Origin: Coriobacteriaceae bacterium
Lineage (GTDB): Bacteria; Actinomycetota; Coriobacteriia; Coriobacteriales; UMGS124
NCBI GenBank assembly: GCA_019421015.1
Contig: JAHZGC010000031.1
Span: forward strand, 1 to 47,274
Direction of reading: 5' to 3'
Length of the DNA stretch: 47,274 nt
Positions 33,512 to 41,409 of the stretch are shown here, piece after piece. Under the pieces are notes generated by a model that was not told the origin of the DNA, did not search any database, and saw only the letters and a list, made by a program, of their open reading frames with translations. A program made the position numbers and the translations under genes. Position 1 is the stretch's first letter; each line of letters opens with the position of its first letter.

Positions 33512-33880
33512 ATGAAGCACGAGACCGCCGTCTGCCTGGACGTGCTGGCGACGCTGTGCCGCGGCGACCTGACGCAGCAGGAGATCGCCGACAGGGTCGG
33601 CGTGTCCATCGGCACGGTCAACAAGCGCATCAAGCAGCTCGACGCCGGGGCCGAGCCCCTGTGGAGGGACACGCCCGGGGCGGCCGCGCCCGACGGCCGC
33701 ATGGCCGTCCTCGAGATGCTGCGCGACTCCATCATATCCGACCTGCCCAACACGACGGGCACGTCGCGCTCCAACGCGTCCAAGGAGCTGCGCAACGTCA
33801 TGGCCGAGATCGACGCGCTCAGCGAGTGCGACGACGATGACGACCCCCTGCAGAGGATCGCGGCGATGTGCGGTGCCTAG
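33512..33880 (+). CDS. putative terminase small subunit
   Basis: The 122-residue protein starts with a helix-turn-helix (LTQQEIADRVGVSIGTVNKRIKQLD), followed by a helical part and an acidic stretch (ECDDDDDP). A DNA-binding HTH plus an oligomerisation region just before the large terminase fits a TerS. An in-frame GTG at 33506 is also usable. The gene overlaps the large subunit. Confidence 0.75.
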   Translation: MKHETAVCLDVLATLCRGDLTQQEIADRVGVSIGTVNKRIKQLDAGAEPLWRDTPGAAAPDGRMAVLEMLRDSIISDLPNTTGTSRSNASKELRNVMAEIDALSECDDDDDPLQRIAAMCGA

Positions 33881-35345
33881 GGCGTGCCCGCCGACGCTCA
33901 GGGTCGCGCCGGAACACGCCAGGACCGACGGACCGGCGGCCTGCGCGCTCATGGCGGCGCTCGGGATGGCGCCCGACGAGGTGGAGCGCGGCGTGCTCGA
34001 CGACTGGCTCGCCTACGGCGACGACGGCAGGTACGCGTCGACCACCTGCGTGCTGGCGGTGCCGCGGCAGAACCTCAAGTCGTTCACCCTGCGGGCGCGA
34101 GCCATCTTCGGCGCCGCGGTCAAAGGCGAGCGCGTCCTTTTCACCGCGCACAACTACGACACGACCGCCGAGATGCGCGACGAGCTCTACCGCGTGTTCG
34201 GCAACTCGGCGAACGACCCGAAGGCCGAGTACGGGTGGCTCAACAGGCGCGTCAAGCGCGTGGGCCACACCAACGGCCACGAGTACATCGCCCTCAAGAA
34301 CGGCGGGAAGGTCTACTTCTCGACGCGGACCGAGAACGCCAAGCGCGGCTACACGGTGGACGTGATCGTCATGGACGAGTGCCAGGCCCTGCAGACCGGC
34401 CAGACCAAGGCGCTGCTGCCCGCCGCGTCGGCCGCCCCGCTCAAGAACCCGCAGTACATCTACGCCGGCACGCCGCCGACCCCCAAGATCCACGGCGACG
34501 TGTTCCAGCCGCTGCGCGACCGCATCGCGGGCGGCGCAGGCGGTCGCGCCTGCCTGCACGAGTGGAGCGCCTCGAGCATAGAGGGGTTCACCCTCGAGAA
34601 GGCCTACGAGAAGAAGTACTGGTACATGTGCAACCCGGCCCTGGGCGAGCGCATCACCGAGGCGGCCGTGGAGGCCGAGGCGGTCGCGATGCCCGTGCCC
34701 TTCGACTTCGCGCAGGAGCGCCTGTGCTGGTGGATGGGCGCCGGGGCCGCCGAGACCCTCGTGGGCGAGGCGGAGTGGGCGGCGTGCCGCACCGACGAGC
34801 CGCCCCGGCCGGGCGACGACGAGGTGCTCGCGTACGCGGTCAAGTTCTCCGCCGACGGCAGGGAGTGCGCAGTCGTGGCGTGCGCCCGCAGGCCCGGCGG
34901 CGTCCCGCACATAGAGCTCGCCATGCTGGGGCCGATGGCCAAGGGCGTGGGCGAGTACGCGGCCTACGTCGCGCAGCGCTACCGGCGCGCCGACGCTGTC
35001 GTGGTCGACGGGCGCGCCGCGGCGGAGGCCATGGTGCACGACCTGGCGGCCGCCAACTGCCGCAGGCGCGTGGTGCTGCCGAAGCCCTCCGAGGTCGGCG
35101 ACGCCTGCGCGATGCTGGTGGACGCCGTGCGCTCGGGCCGGGTGACCCACGTGGGGCAGGAGACGCTGACCGAGTCGGTCTGCGGGTGCGGCGTGCGCAA
35201 GATAGGCGGCAACGGGGGCGTCGGGTTCGCGGACGCCGCGCCCGCCCGGGCCTGCGTCGCCGAGGCGGCCGCGCTCGCGCTGTGGGCGGCGTCGAAGAGG
35301 AAGCGCCACCGCTCGGGCGGCGAGAAAGTGAGGATCGGATGCTAG
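33873..35345 (+). CDS. terminase large subunit
   Basis: The ~490-residue protein has a Terminase_1-type ATPase with CVLAVPRQNLKSF as the Walker-A-like segment and VDVIVMDECQAL as Walker B. A C-terminal RNase-H-like nuclease follows (YAVKFSADG, ADAVVVDGRAAAEA). It packages phage DNA into proheads. The usual glycine of the PRQNGK motif is Leu here. Start choice is uncertain: GTG at 33873 gives a typical N-terminus, while ATG at 33837 is an alternative; neither has a strong ribosome binding site, which suggests coupling to TerS translation. Confidence 0.92.
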   Translation: MPRACPPTLRVAPEHARTDGPAACALMAALGMAPDEVERGVLDDWLAYGDDGRYASTTCVLAVPRQNLKSFTLRARAIFGAAVKGERVLFTAHNYDTTAEMRDELYRVFGNSANDPKAEYGWLNRRVKRVGHTNGHEYIALKNGGKVYFSTRTENAKRGYTVDVIVMDECQALQTGQTKALLPAASAAPLKNPQYIYAGTPPTPKIHGDVFQPLRDRIAGGAGGRACLHEWSASSIEGFTLEKAYEKKYWYMCNPALGERITEAAVEAEAVAMPVPFDFAQERLCWWMGAGAAETLVGEAEWAACRTDEPPRPGDDEVLAYAVKFSADGRECAVVACARRPGGVPHIELAMLGPMAKGVGEYAAYVAQRYRRADAVVVDGRAAAEAMVHDLAAANCRRRVVLPKPSEVGDACAMLVDAVRSGRVTHVGQETLTESVCGCGVRKIGGNGGVGFADAAPARACVAEAAALALWAASKRKRHRSGGEKVRIGC

Positions 35346-36808
35346 AGGACAGCGGACTCGGCACGCCGTGGGACGCGCCGGAGCTCGACCCGGGGCTGCG
35401 CCCGCTCATGCGCCGGCTCGCGGAGGTGCTCGACGCCAACCGCGAGCGCAACAGGTCCCTGGAGGCCTACTACGCCGGGGACGTGCCGCTCAAGAACCTC
35501 GGCATCGCGGTGCCGGAGGACAACGCCTTCTTCGTCCTGAGCAAGGTGCGCGTGGACTGCGACTGGGCGGCGATCGCGGTGGACAGGCTCGCGGACCGCT
35601 CCATGCTCGACGGGTTCGTCTGCGCGTCTGCCGAGCTTGGAGACGAGCTGGCCGCCATCGCGCCGCGGGTCACCAGGCTGTACCGCTCAAACCTGCCCAT
35701 CGCCCTCGTCCACGGGTGCTCCTTCTGGACCGTCGGGCGCGGGGCGCACGGGATGCCCCCCGTGGTGGTGCACGCCCACTCAGCGACCTCGGCGTCGGCC
35801 ATCTGGGACGAGACGCGCGACGAGGTGCTGGCGGGGATGGCGGTCGTCGGCAAGGGCTGGAACAGGAGCTACACCCGGTGCGCCCCGAACAAGGTGGACC
35901 TCCACACGCGCGACGCGGTGGTGGAGTTCACCCGCCCCGACGTCGACCGCGACGAGTGGCACTGCGTCGCGCTGCCCCACCCGGCGGGCCGCCCCCTGAT
36001 GGAGCCGCTGTGCTACCGGGCGGACACGCGCTGGCGCTTCGGGCACTCGCGCATCTCGCGCCAGGTGCGCAAGATATGCGACTCGATGATGCGCGAGAAC
36101 CTGCGCGTCGAGGTGGCGAGCGAGCTGAACGTCCTGCCGCAGAAGTACGCGTTCGGGCTGACCCCCGAGCAGTACGACGCCCTGGACTCCGACCGGTTCC
36201 GCAACGCCGTGGGCGCCCTCATGATGGCCGCGAGCGACGAGGAGGACGCCCGCAAGGTGACCGTCGGCCAGTTCCCGCAGGTGAGCCTGCAGCCGCACAT
36301 CGACATCAAGCGCGACCTGGCGGCCGACTTCTCGGGCGTCACGGGCGTGCCGATGAGCGAGCTGGGCGTGACCCACGACAACCCGAGCAGCGCAGAGGCG
36401 ATAGAGGCGGCCGAGAAGCCGCTGGTCACCCTGTGCGAGCACATGAACGCGGACATGGCGCAGAGCCTCGGCAACGTGGCCCGGCTCATGCTCGCGGTTC
36501 GCCGGGACTGCGCCGTGGACGCGCTGCCGGATGGCGCGCGGTCGGTGGCGGCGCGCTTCAAGGACCCGGCCATGCCGAGCCTGTCGGCCTCGACGGACCG
36601 CGCCATCAAGATCGTGAGCGCCGCGCCCGAGTACGTGCAGACCGAGGAGTTCTGGGTGGACGTGGGCAAGGACGCCGACGCGCGCAGGTCCATCATGGGG
36701 GACTTCCGCAGGAGGCAGGCCCGCGAGGGGGCAACCGCCGTGCTGGACAGGAACAGGGGGTCGGGCGATGGTGCCGAGCGGCCGGGAGGTGGAGAGGTAC
36801 CGCGATAG
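35339..36808 (+). CDS. portal protein (SPP1 gp6-like)
   Basis: The 489-residue protein follows the large terminase (7-bp overlap) and has typical portal features: RSLEAYYAGD, an internal FFVLSKVRVDCDWAAIAVD, and DFSGVTGVPMSELGVTHDNPSSAEA near residue 350. These match SPP1 gp6-type portals. Twelve copies would form the DNA entry ring of the head. It ends in a Gly/Arg-rich tail that overlaps the next gene by 41 bp. Confidence 0.9.
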   Translation: MLEDSGLGTPWDAPELDPGLRPLMRRLAEVLDANRERNRSLEAYYAGDVPLKNLGIAVPEDNAFFVLSKVRVDCDWAAIAVDRLADRSMLDGFVCASAELGDELAAIAPRVTRLYRSNLPIALVHGCSFWTVGRGAHGMPPVVVHAHSATSASAIWDETRDEVLAGMAVVGKGWNRSYTRCAPNKVDLHTRDAVVEFTRPDVDRDEWHCVALPHPAGRPLMEPLCYRADTRWRFGHSRISRQVRKICDSMMRENLRVEVASELNVLPQKYAFGLTPEQYDALDSDRFRNAVGALMMAASDEEDARKVTVGQFPQVSLQPHIDIKRDLAADFSGVTGVPMSELGVTHDNPSSAEAIEAAEKPLVTLCEHMNADMAQSLGNVARLMLAVRRDCAVDALPDGARSVAARFKDPAMPSLSASTDRAIKIVSAAPEYVQTEEFWVDVGKDADARRSIMGDFRRRQAREGATAVLDRNRGSGDGAERPGGGEVPR

Positions 36809-37193
36809 CCTCGCGGCGGTGCGCGGCGAGGCGGAGCGCTACGTGCGCTCGCGGGTGCTCTCCGAGTGCCCCGGGCTCGCCGTGGCCGACGCCCGCGAGG
36901 CCGCCAAGGGCGTCGTGGCCGACGCCGTGGACGTGTACGGCCCCCAGGCCCAGGCGCTGGCCTGCGACCTGTTCGACGAGGTCATGGAGGCGTCCGGGGA
37001 AGACGTGCGCGCACGCCTCATGGACGGCCTCACCGACCCGGCCGACGTCGACGCGAAGGTCCGCTACTTCGCCGGGAAGCTCGTTAAGGGCGACCTGGCC
37101 GGCTTCGCCGGGGACTGCGCGTCGCGCGCCGGGTTCTACGTCTGGCGCGAGGCCATGGTCTGCACCGCGAGGAACGTGGAGGCCGCCCAGTGA
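36768..37193 (+). CDS. N-terminal half of a split MuF/minor capsid protein
   Basis: The 141-residue helical protein matches the first half of MuF-like minor capsid proteins that follow portal genes; it ends with the YVWREAMVCTARNVEAA helix. The remaining half, with the CGFC and HPGCDC motifs, is encoded by the next gene, which begins at a 4-bp GTGA overlap. AGGGGG lies upstream of the ATG. It is usually one protein, so the two chains probably assemble or arose by a split. Confidence 0.75.
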   Translation: MVPSGREVERYRDSLAAVRGEAERYVRSRVLSECPGLAVADAREAAKGVVADAVDVYGPQAQALACDLFDEVMEASGEDVRARLMDGLTDPADVDAKVRYFAGKLVKGDLAGFAGDCASRAGFYVWREAMVCTARNVEAAQ

Positions 37194-38110
37194 GCGACGT
37201 CAGGTTCGCCCGCGTGCCCACGGGGCGCGAGACGTGCGGCTTCTGCTTCATGCTCGCCTCGCAGGGCTACGTGTACAGGAGCGCCGCCACGGCGGCGAGG
37301 TCGCACCCGGGCTGCGACTGCGTGGCGGTGCCGGGAATCCCCGACCCCGGAGACGACGAGCGGTTCGCCGGCATGAGGCAGCGCTGGCAGGACTGCCTCG
37401 ACGCGGTGGACAACGGCTCGACCCTGCGCAGGGGCAAGGCCGCCTGGGCCGCCATGGACGGGGCCGAGCGCGCCCGCCACGCCGGGAAGCGCGGCGAGGA
37501 GGCTGCGTTTCGGGTCTGGTACCGCGACGACTTCCTCGTGCGCGAGGCGTGCCGCGAGGTGGAGAGGCGCGACCGGGGGTGGCTGTACGACGGGGTTCGG
37601 CCGGAGGTCGACTACTCTGCGTCGCCGCGCCTGTCGTACGGGAGGATGCTCGTCTCGGGCGACTACTCGCCCGAGAACATCGTCGACCGCGGAAGGGAGT
37701 GGAGAGACCTATACGTCCACGACCTGTTGGCGGAGAACGGATTCGACGTCGCGGTGAGGGCGGCCGACGCGCCGGACGGATTCAGCAACATCGACCTGCT
37801 CATAGGTGGACGGCTTTGGGAGGTCAAGAGCCCGGAGGAGCCGGATAGGCCCCCTCGTCCCGGCCGCGAGCTGTCGTTCGTCGAGAGCAGCCTGCGGTCG
37901 GCGAAGAAACAGTTTCACAACCAGTACGACCAAAAAACGGGATCGGCCATGGCTTTCAACGGGCCGGTGAGCGTCGTGTTCAACAACCTGTATCGCGATG
38001 CCGCCGATAAAGATGTGATGGAAAAGATTGAGAGGGAGATGGCGAGACATGAAATCGACGAGGTTCTGTTCGTCGGAAAAGACGGTAAAATAACTCGTTT
38101 AAAAAGGTGA
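37190..38110 (+). CDS. C-terminal MuF half fused to a CdiA-CT-like PD-(D/E)XK nuclease; candidate polymorphic toxin
   Basis: The 306-residue product begins with the conserved MuF end part: ARVPTGRETCGFCFMLASQG (Cys16, Cys19) and HPGCDCVAVPG (Cys42, Cys44). A variable linker (about 60-165) follows, then a nuclease-like domain (about 165-306). The latter has LLAENGFDVAV, NIDLLIGGRLWEVKSPEE (Asp202, Glu211, Lys213, a PD-(D/E)XK core), a Ser/Lys/Gln helix ahead of VSVVFNNLYRD, and a closing EIDEVLFVGKDGKI. This pattern is typical of CdiA-CT tRNase-type toxin domains. MuF proteins with exchangeable toxin ends are known from temperate phages, mostly of Firmicutes. The 3' end of the gene becomes AT-rich, consistent with a module of other origin. 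No immunity gene is evident downstream. Confidence 0.82.
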   Translation: MSDVRFARVPTGRETCGFCFMLASQGYVYRSAATAARSHPGCDCVAVPGIPDPGDDERFAGMRQRWQDCLDAVDNGSTLRRGKAAWAAMDGAERARHAGKRGEEAAFRVWYRDDFLVREACREVERRDRGWLYDGVRPEVDYSASPRLSYGRMLVSGDYSPENIVDRGREWRDLYVHDLLAENGFDVAVRAADAPDGFSNIDLLIGGRLWEVKSPEEPDRPPRPGRELSFVESSLRSAKKQFHNQYDQKTGSAMAFNGPVSVVFNNLYRDAADKDVMEKIEREMARHEIDEVLFVGKDGKITRLKR

Positions 38111-38246
38111 GGCGACCCAGTCCCTATCCAGAGCCAGAGCCGCCTCGATAGGATTATTGTACCACAAACAACGACAGGCCACACTGGTACAACAGCGAGA
38201 CTTCGGGCTTCATACCGAAAAATGAGAACCTGCACCGTATTAAATG

Positions 38247-38292
38247 ATTGCAGCCTACCCCCTCGCAATACTGCGTGGGAACAGGCTGCAGT
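38247..38292. other. strong nested hairpin, possible structured RNA
   Basis: TGCAGCCT (38249-38256) pairs with AGGCTGCA (38283-38290), extended by A-T and T-G pairs. Inside it, CCC/GGG and CGCA/TGCG with an ATAC loop continue the same stem. Such nesting is rarely accidental. A smaller TTCGG/CCGAA hairpin lies just upstream at about 38207-38219. Confidence 0.6.
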
Positions 38293-38345
38293 ATCACTGT
38301 ACCACGTTTTCAGTCATCCAACAGGGGAATCGTAAGAACAAAATA

Positions 38346-38397
38346 AACGGGGAAGTAGGTCGTTCCCGCACACTGGCAGGCGCGCTGCTTCCCCGTT
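38346..38397. other. second inverted repeat of the gene-free island
   Basis: AACGGGGAAG (38346-38355) pairs perfectly with CTTCCCCGTT (38388-38397), with a loop of 32 nt. The next TTGTACCAC begins 9 bp beyond it. Confidence 0.6.
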
Positions 38398-38609
38398 ATG
38401 TGCAATTGTACCACAGCGCGCAAAAAAGTAATTATCGTTGACGCGGTGACCCGTAACAACGGCAAACATGAGAAAGCGCGACCGTGTCCCGACTCTAAGT
38501 TCTGGGCGTGTCGCGCCTCTGAGAACGAAGAGGCTCGCGAGCCGCATACGGCGGCAAACGGCCTCTTCGCTTGCAAGTATACGGCACGCCAACCCGAAAA
38601 CGTCGAACC

Positions 38610-38631
38610 AAGGCCCCCCGGGGCCTTTTTT
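38610..38631 (+). terminator. intrinsic terminator before the capsid genes
   Basis: AAGGCCCC and GGGGCCTT form an 8-bp stem with a tiny loop, ending in six T. It closes the gene-free island that follows the toxin gene. Confidence 0.82.
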
Positions 38632-38638
38632 CGTACAT

Positions 38639-38719
38639 GGCCGCACGGCCAAGCCCTGGCCCGCACGGGCCGCAAGCAACCAGCCCCGCACGGGGCGCTA
38701 CACATGGCCCGCACGGGCC
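38639..38719. repeat. four mini-hairpins with invariant GCAC loop
   Basis: GGCCGCACGGCC (38639-38650), GGCCCGCACGGGCC (38658-38671 and 38706-38719) and GCCCCGCACGGGGC (38683-38696) each fold into a 4- to 5-bp stem with a GCAC loop. Starts are 19, 25 and 23 bp apart. Stems differ while the loop is fixed. They lie between the terminator and the scaffold gene, inside what would be its 5' leader. Confidence 0.75.
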
Positions 38720-38734
38720 GCGAGAGGAGACGCG

Positions 38735-39205
38735 ATGGCAGACGAGAACGGCACCGAGGCCGAGGCCGCCGGGAAGCCCGGCGAGCCGCAGGCGGGACCC
38801 GCGCCAGAGGAGCCCGACTACAAGGCCCTCTACGAGGCCGAGCGCAAAAACTCGCGCAAGTGGGAGGGGCGCGCCAAGGAGAAGGGCGAGAGCGTGGCCG
38901 CCGCCGAGGGCGAGCGCGACGCCGCCCGCGCCGAGGTCGACTACCTCAACGCCGTGGTGAGCGTGGCCGCCTCCACCGGCATGCCCGTGGAGGCCGTCAA
39001 GGCCCTGCGCGGCACGACCGCCGAGGAGCTGGCCGCCTCCGCCGAGGCGATCAGGGCCGCGATGCCCGGGCCCTCCTACCCCGAGAGCCGCGACAAGGGC
39101 GAGGTGGGGGCACCGGAGACGACCCGCGAGCAGATACTCGCGATAAAGGACCCGTCGAAGCGGCTGGACGCCATCGCGCAGCACACCGACCTTTTCAGGC
39201 ACTGA
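38735..39205 (+). CDS. putative head scaffolding protein
   Basis: The 156-residue protein has an acidic/Pro-rich N-terminus, a long charged coiled-coil helix (about 28-75, YKALYEAERKNSRKWEGRAK) and a closing helix, as expected of scaffolds encoded just before the major capsid gene. GAGAGGAG precedes the ATG at 38735. In-frame upstream codons back to 38468 run through the terminator and hairpins and are not used. Confidence 0.8.
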   Translation: MADENGTEAEAAGKPGEPQAGPAPEEPDYKALYEAERKNSRKWEGRAKEKGESVAAAEGERDAARAEVDYLNAVVSVAASTGMPVEAVKALRGTTAEELAASAEAIRAAMPGPSYPESRDKGEVGAPETTREQILAIKDPSKRLDAIAQHTDLFRH

Positions 39206-39220
39206 CAGATTGGAGCATGA

Positions 39221-40207
39221 ATGGCAGCACTGACCAACCAGGTGGCCAAGGTCGACATGGTCGCCGCCCTGGACATCGAGTTCAACAACAACTTCGACCA
39301 GTCCGTGAACGACCTGGCGTCGCTTCTGGGCATCTTCGGCGTGGAGGTCATGCGCGCCGGCCAGGCCATGTACCAGTACAAGGTGACCGGCTCGCTCAGC
39401 ACCGCCACCGTGGCCGAGGGCGACGAGACGCCCCTGTCCCACTACAAGCTCGAGAAGCTGCCCATCGGCGCGATCACCTCGGAGCCCTTCCGCAAGGTGG
39501 TGACCAAGGACGCCATCCAGAAGGGCGGGTTCAAGAACGCGGTGCTGCGCACCGACCGCCAGATGGCCAAGGACATGCGCGCGCTGGTGCGCGGGCGCTT
39601 CTTCGACTTCCTGCAGAACGGCGAGCTGAGGAGCCTGGGCGCGAACCTCCAGGGCGCGTTCGCCTACTGCGACGCCGACCTGCGCGACGCCCTCGAAAGC
39701 AACGACGACAGCGCGGAGCGCATCATCCACTTCGTGAACCGCCAGGACGTGGCGGCCTACCTCGCGGGCGCGGCCATCACGACCCAGACCGTCTTCGGCA
39801 TGGACTACCTGGAGAACTTCCTGGGCGTGCGCGACGTCTTCGTGACGAGCCGCGTCGAGAAGGGCTACATCTACGCCACGCCGGTGGACAACATCCACCT
39901 CTACGCCTGCGACTTCGGTGCGCTCGCGGAGGGCGGCCTGTCCTACACGACCTCCGAGCTGGGCGTCGTTGGCATCCACCACGAGCCCAACTACGCGCGC
40001 AACGTCGTGGAGACCCAGGCTCTGCTCTCCTTCGCGATGCTGCCCGAGGTCGTGGACTACATCTCCAAGACCCGCATCGGCAAGCCGATGGGCGACATGA
40101 GCGTCGACGAGCTCAAGGCGCTCGCCGAGGCCGAGGGCGTGGACATCACCGGCAAGACGACCAAGGAAGCCATCACCGAGGCCCTGACGGGCGCCGGGGT
40201 CCGCTAG
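39221..40207 (+). CDS. major capsid protein
   Basis: The 328-residue protein follows the scaffold and has a capsid-like pattern: early EFNNNFDQSVNDLASLLGI, a central EKLPIGAITSEPFRKVVTKD extended loop, and a beta-rich core with VFGMDYLENFLGVRDVFVTS. After the capsid part it ends in a small helical SAP/HeH-like extension (SVDELKALAEAEGVDITG, then TTKEAITEALTG), which may bind nucleic acid or decorate the shell. TTGGAG lies upstream. Confidence 0.85.
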   Translation: MAALTNQVAKVDMVAALDIEFNNNFDQSVNDLASLLGIFGVEVMRAGQAMYQYKVTGSLSTATVAEGDETPLSHYKLEKLPIGAITSEPFRKVVTKDAIQKGGFKNAVLRTDRQMAKDMRALVRGRFFDFLQNGELRSLGANLQGAFAYCDADLRDALESNDDSAERIIHFVNRQDVAAYLAGAAITTQTVFGMDYLENFLGVRDVFVTSRVEKGYIYATPVDNIHLYACDFGALAEGGLSYTTSELGVVGIHHEPNYARNVVETQALLSFAMLPEVVDYISKTRIGKPMGDMSVDELKALAEAEGVDITGKTTKEAITEALTGAGVR

Positions 40208-40620
40208 TGGGCGCCGCGCCGCTCGCGGGGCGCGACGACGTGGCGGCGCGCTGGGATGGCTACTCCGAGGAGATGGCCGACCGGGCCGACGCCCTGCTCG
40301 CCGACGCCTCAGCGCGGCTGCGCGCGGAGATGGCCCGCGCCCGCGTGGCCGTGGACCCCGGCGACGCCGTGCAGGCCGACAACCTGAGGGCCGTGTGCGC
40401 CTCGATGGTGGCCCGGGCCATGGCGTCCTCGGCCGTCGCCGACGGCGCGCCGGTCTCCCAGTGGACCCAGACCGCCACGCCCTACTCGACGAGCTACATC
40501 TTCCCCAACCCCTCCGGCGACCTCTACCTCACCAGGCAGGAGCGCCGCTCGCTGGGGCTCACGGGGGGCCGCGCCGGGTGCGCGCGGGTCGCGTGGGGGG
40601 AGGCCGGCCATGGCGATTAG
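40207..40620 (+). CDS. head-tail connector (Gp15/Gp19-like)
   Basis: The 137-residue protein begins with GTG at 40207, sharing one base with the capsid stop. It has helical content and the PYSTSYIFPNPSGDLYLTRQER segment that typifies Gp19/Gp15/Gp42-like connectors after the capsid gene. Confidence 0.75.
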   Translation: MGAAPLAGRDDVAARWDGYSEEMADRADALLADASARLRAEMARARVAVDPGDAVQADNLRAVCASMVARAMASSAVADGAPVSQWTQTATPYSTSYIFPNPSGDLYLTRQERRSLGLTGGRAGCARVAWGEAGHGD

Positions 40621-40975
40621 GCCCGCAAAGGTGCGCGTGCTCAGGCCCCGCGGGGGCCGGGACGCCTGGGGGAGGCCGCCCTCCGGCCCCGACGCCCTGG
40701 AGGAGGTCGGCACGGCGGCCGCCCTGTGGTACACGCCGCTGGTCGCCGACGCCAACGCCGACGCGGAGGCCCCCATGGCGGGCGACGAGGCGCGCATGGG
40801 CTTCCACTTCCCGCCCGAGTGGGCAGGGCGGCTGGCGGGCTGCACCGTCGGGCTGCCCGACGGCACCCTCTGGGACGTCGTCGGCGACCCGCGCGGGCAC
40901 ATGGCCGCCAACTGCCCGGGCCCCTACTCGGTAAACTTCACGGCCACCCGCCACACCGGGGCGGTGCCGCGGTGA
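40610..40975 (+). CDS. head-tail adaptor / stopper protein
   Basis: The 121-residue beta-rich protein follows the connector with an 11-bp overlap. Position and size fit head-completion (stopper) proteins. Sequence alone gives no clear family. Confidence 0.6.
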   Translation: MAIRPAKVRVLRPRGGRDAWGRPPSGPDALEEVGTAAALWYTPLVADANADAEAPMAGDEARMGFHFPPEWAGRLAGCTVGLPDGTLWDVVGDPRGHMAANCPGPYSVNFTATRHTGAVPR

Positions 40976-41409
40976 GGGCGGCCGGCAAGTACCGCGTCCA
41001 GGCGGGCAGGCTCTCCGAGGCCGTGCGCGACGTCCTGCGCGAGGAGCGCGACGATTTGGCGAAGACCGTCGAGGGCGTCGTGGCCGACACGTCCAAGCAC
41101 CTCCAGAGGAGCCTGGCCGCTCGCGCCAGGGCGCTCTTCAAGGGCACCAGGGCCTACGCGAGGGGCTGGACGACCTCGGTCAACCGCAGCGGCTTCGACT
41201 CGGCCGGCGTGGTCTACAACGGCGGCGAGCACGCCAGCCTGGCCCGCCTGCTCGAGAACGGGCACGCCGTCTTCGTCCCGAAGCGCCAGCCCGGCGGCGG
41301 GTACAGGGCGGAGCCGACCGGGCGGCGCGTCGAGGGCCGCAAGCACGTCGGGCCCGCCTTCGACGACGCCATCAGATACATGGACAAGAGGCTCAAAGAT
41401 GAGATTTGA
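40972..41409 (+). CDS. HK97 gp10-like head-tail joining protein
   Basis: The 145-residue protein, GTG at 40972 with a 4-bp overlap, shows the HK97-gp10 pattern. It has a helix, then VYNGGEHASLARLLENGHAV, and the closing RKHVGPAFDDAIRYMDKRL. It links the head to the tail terminator. Confidence 0.85.
   Translation: MRAAGKYRVQAGRLSEAVRDVLREERDDLAKTVEGVVADTSKHLQRSLAARARALFKGTRAYARGWTTSVNRSGFDSAGVVYNGGEHASLARLLENGHAVFVPKRQPGGGYRAEPTGRRVEGRKHVGPAFDDAIRYMDKRLKDEI

Larger units (their letters stand above)
38157..38414. repeat. dispersed TGTACCA motifs downstream of the toxin gene
   Basis: TTGTACCAC occurs at 38157-38165 and 38406-38414, TGTACCAC at 38298-38305, and the inverted form TGGTACAA at 38185-38192. 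The first and the inverted copy face each other 20 bp apart. They mark an island (38111-38734) without a convincing gene and with lower GC than the flanks. They could be regulator binding sites. Confidence 0.6.

Noticed and set aside
38244..38441. Plus-strand 65-codon frame in the same island, considered as immunity gene
   Set aside because: It covers both strong hairpins, has no ribosome binding site and no recognisable fold pattern.
38310..38714. Minus-strand frames of about 125-134 codons behind the toxin gene, considered as an immunity protein
   Set aside because: They run through the terminator and GCAC hairpins, have odd Arg/Cys-rich composition and no ribosome binding site. A spread of this sequence among genomes would fit a repeat rather than a gene.
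38639..38719. GCAC hairpins as a CRISPR or tRNA-like element
   Set aside because: Units differ in sequence and are separated by short unequal gaps, and no cloverleaf can be drawn.
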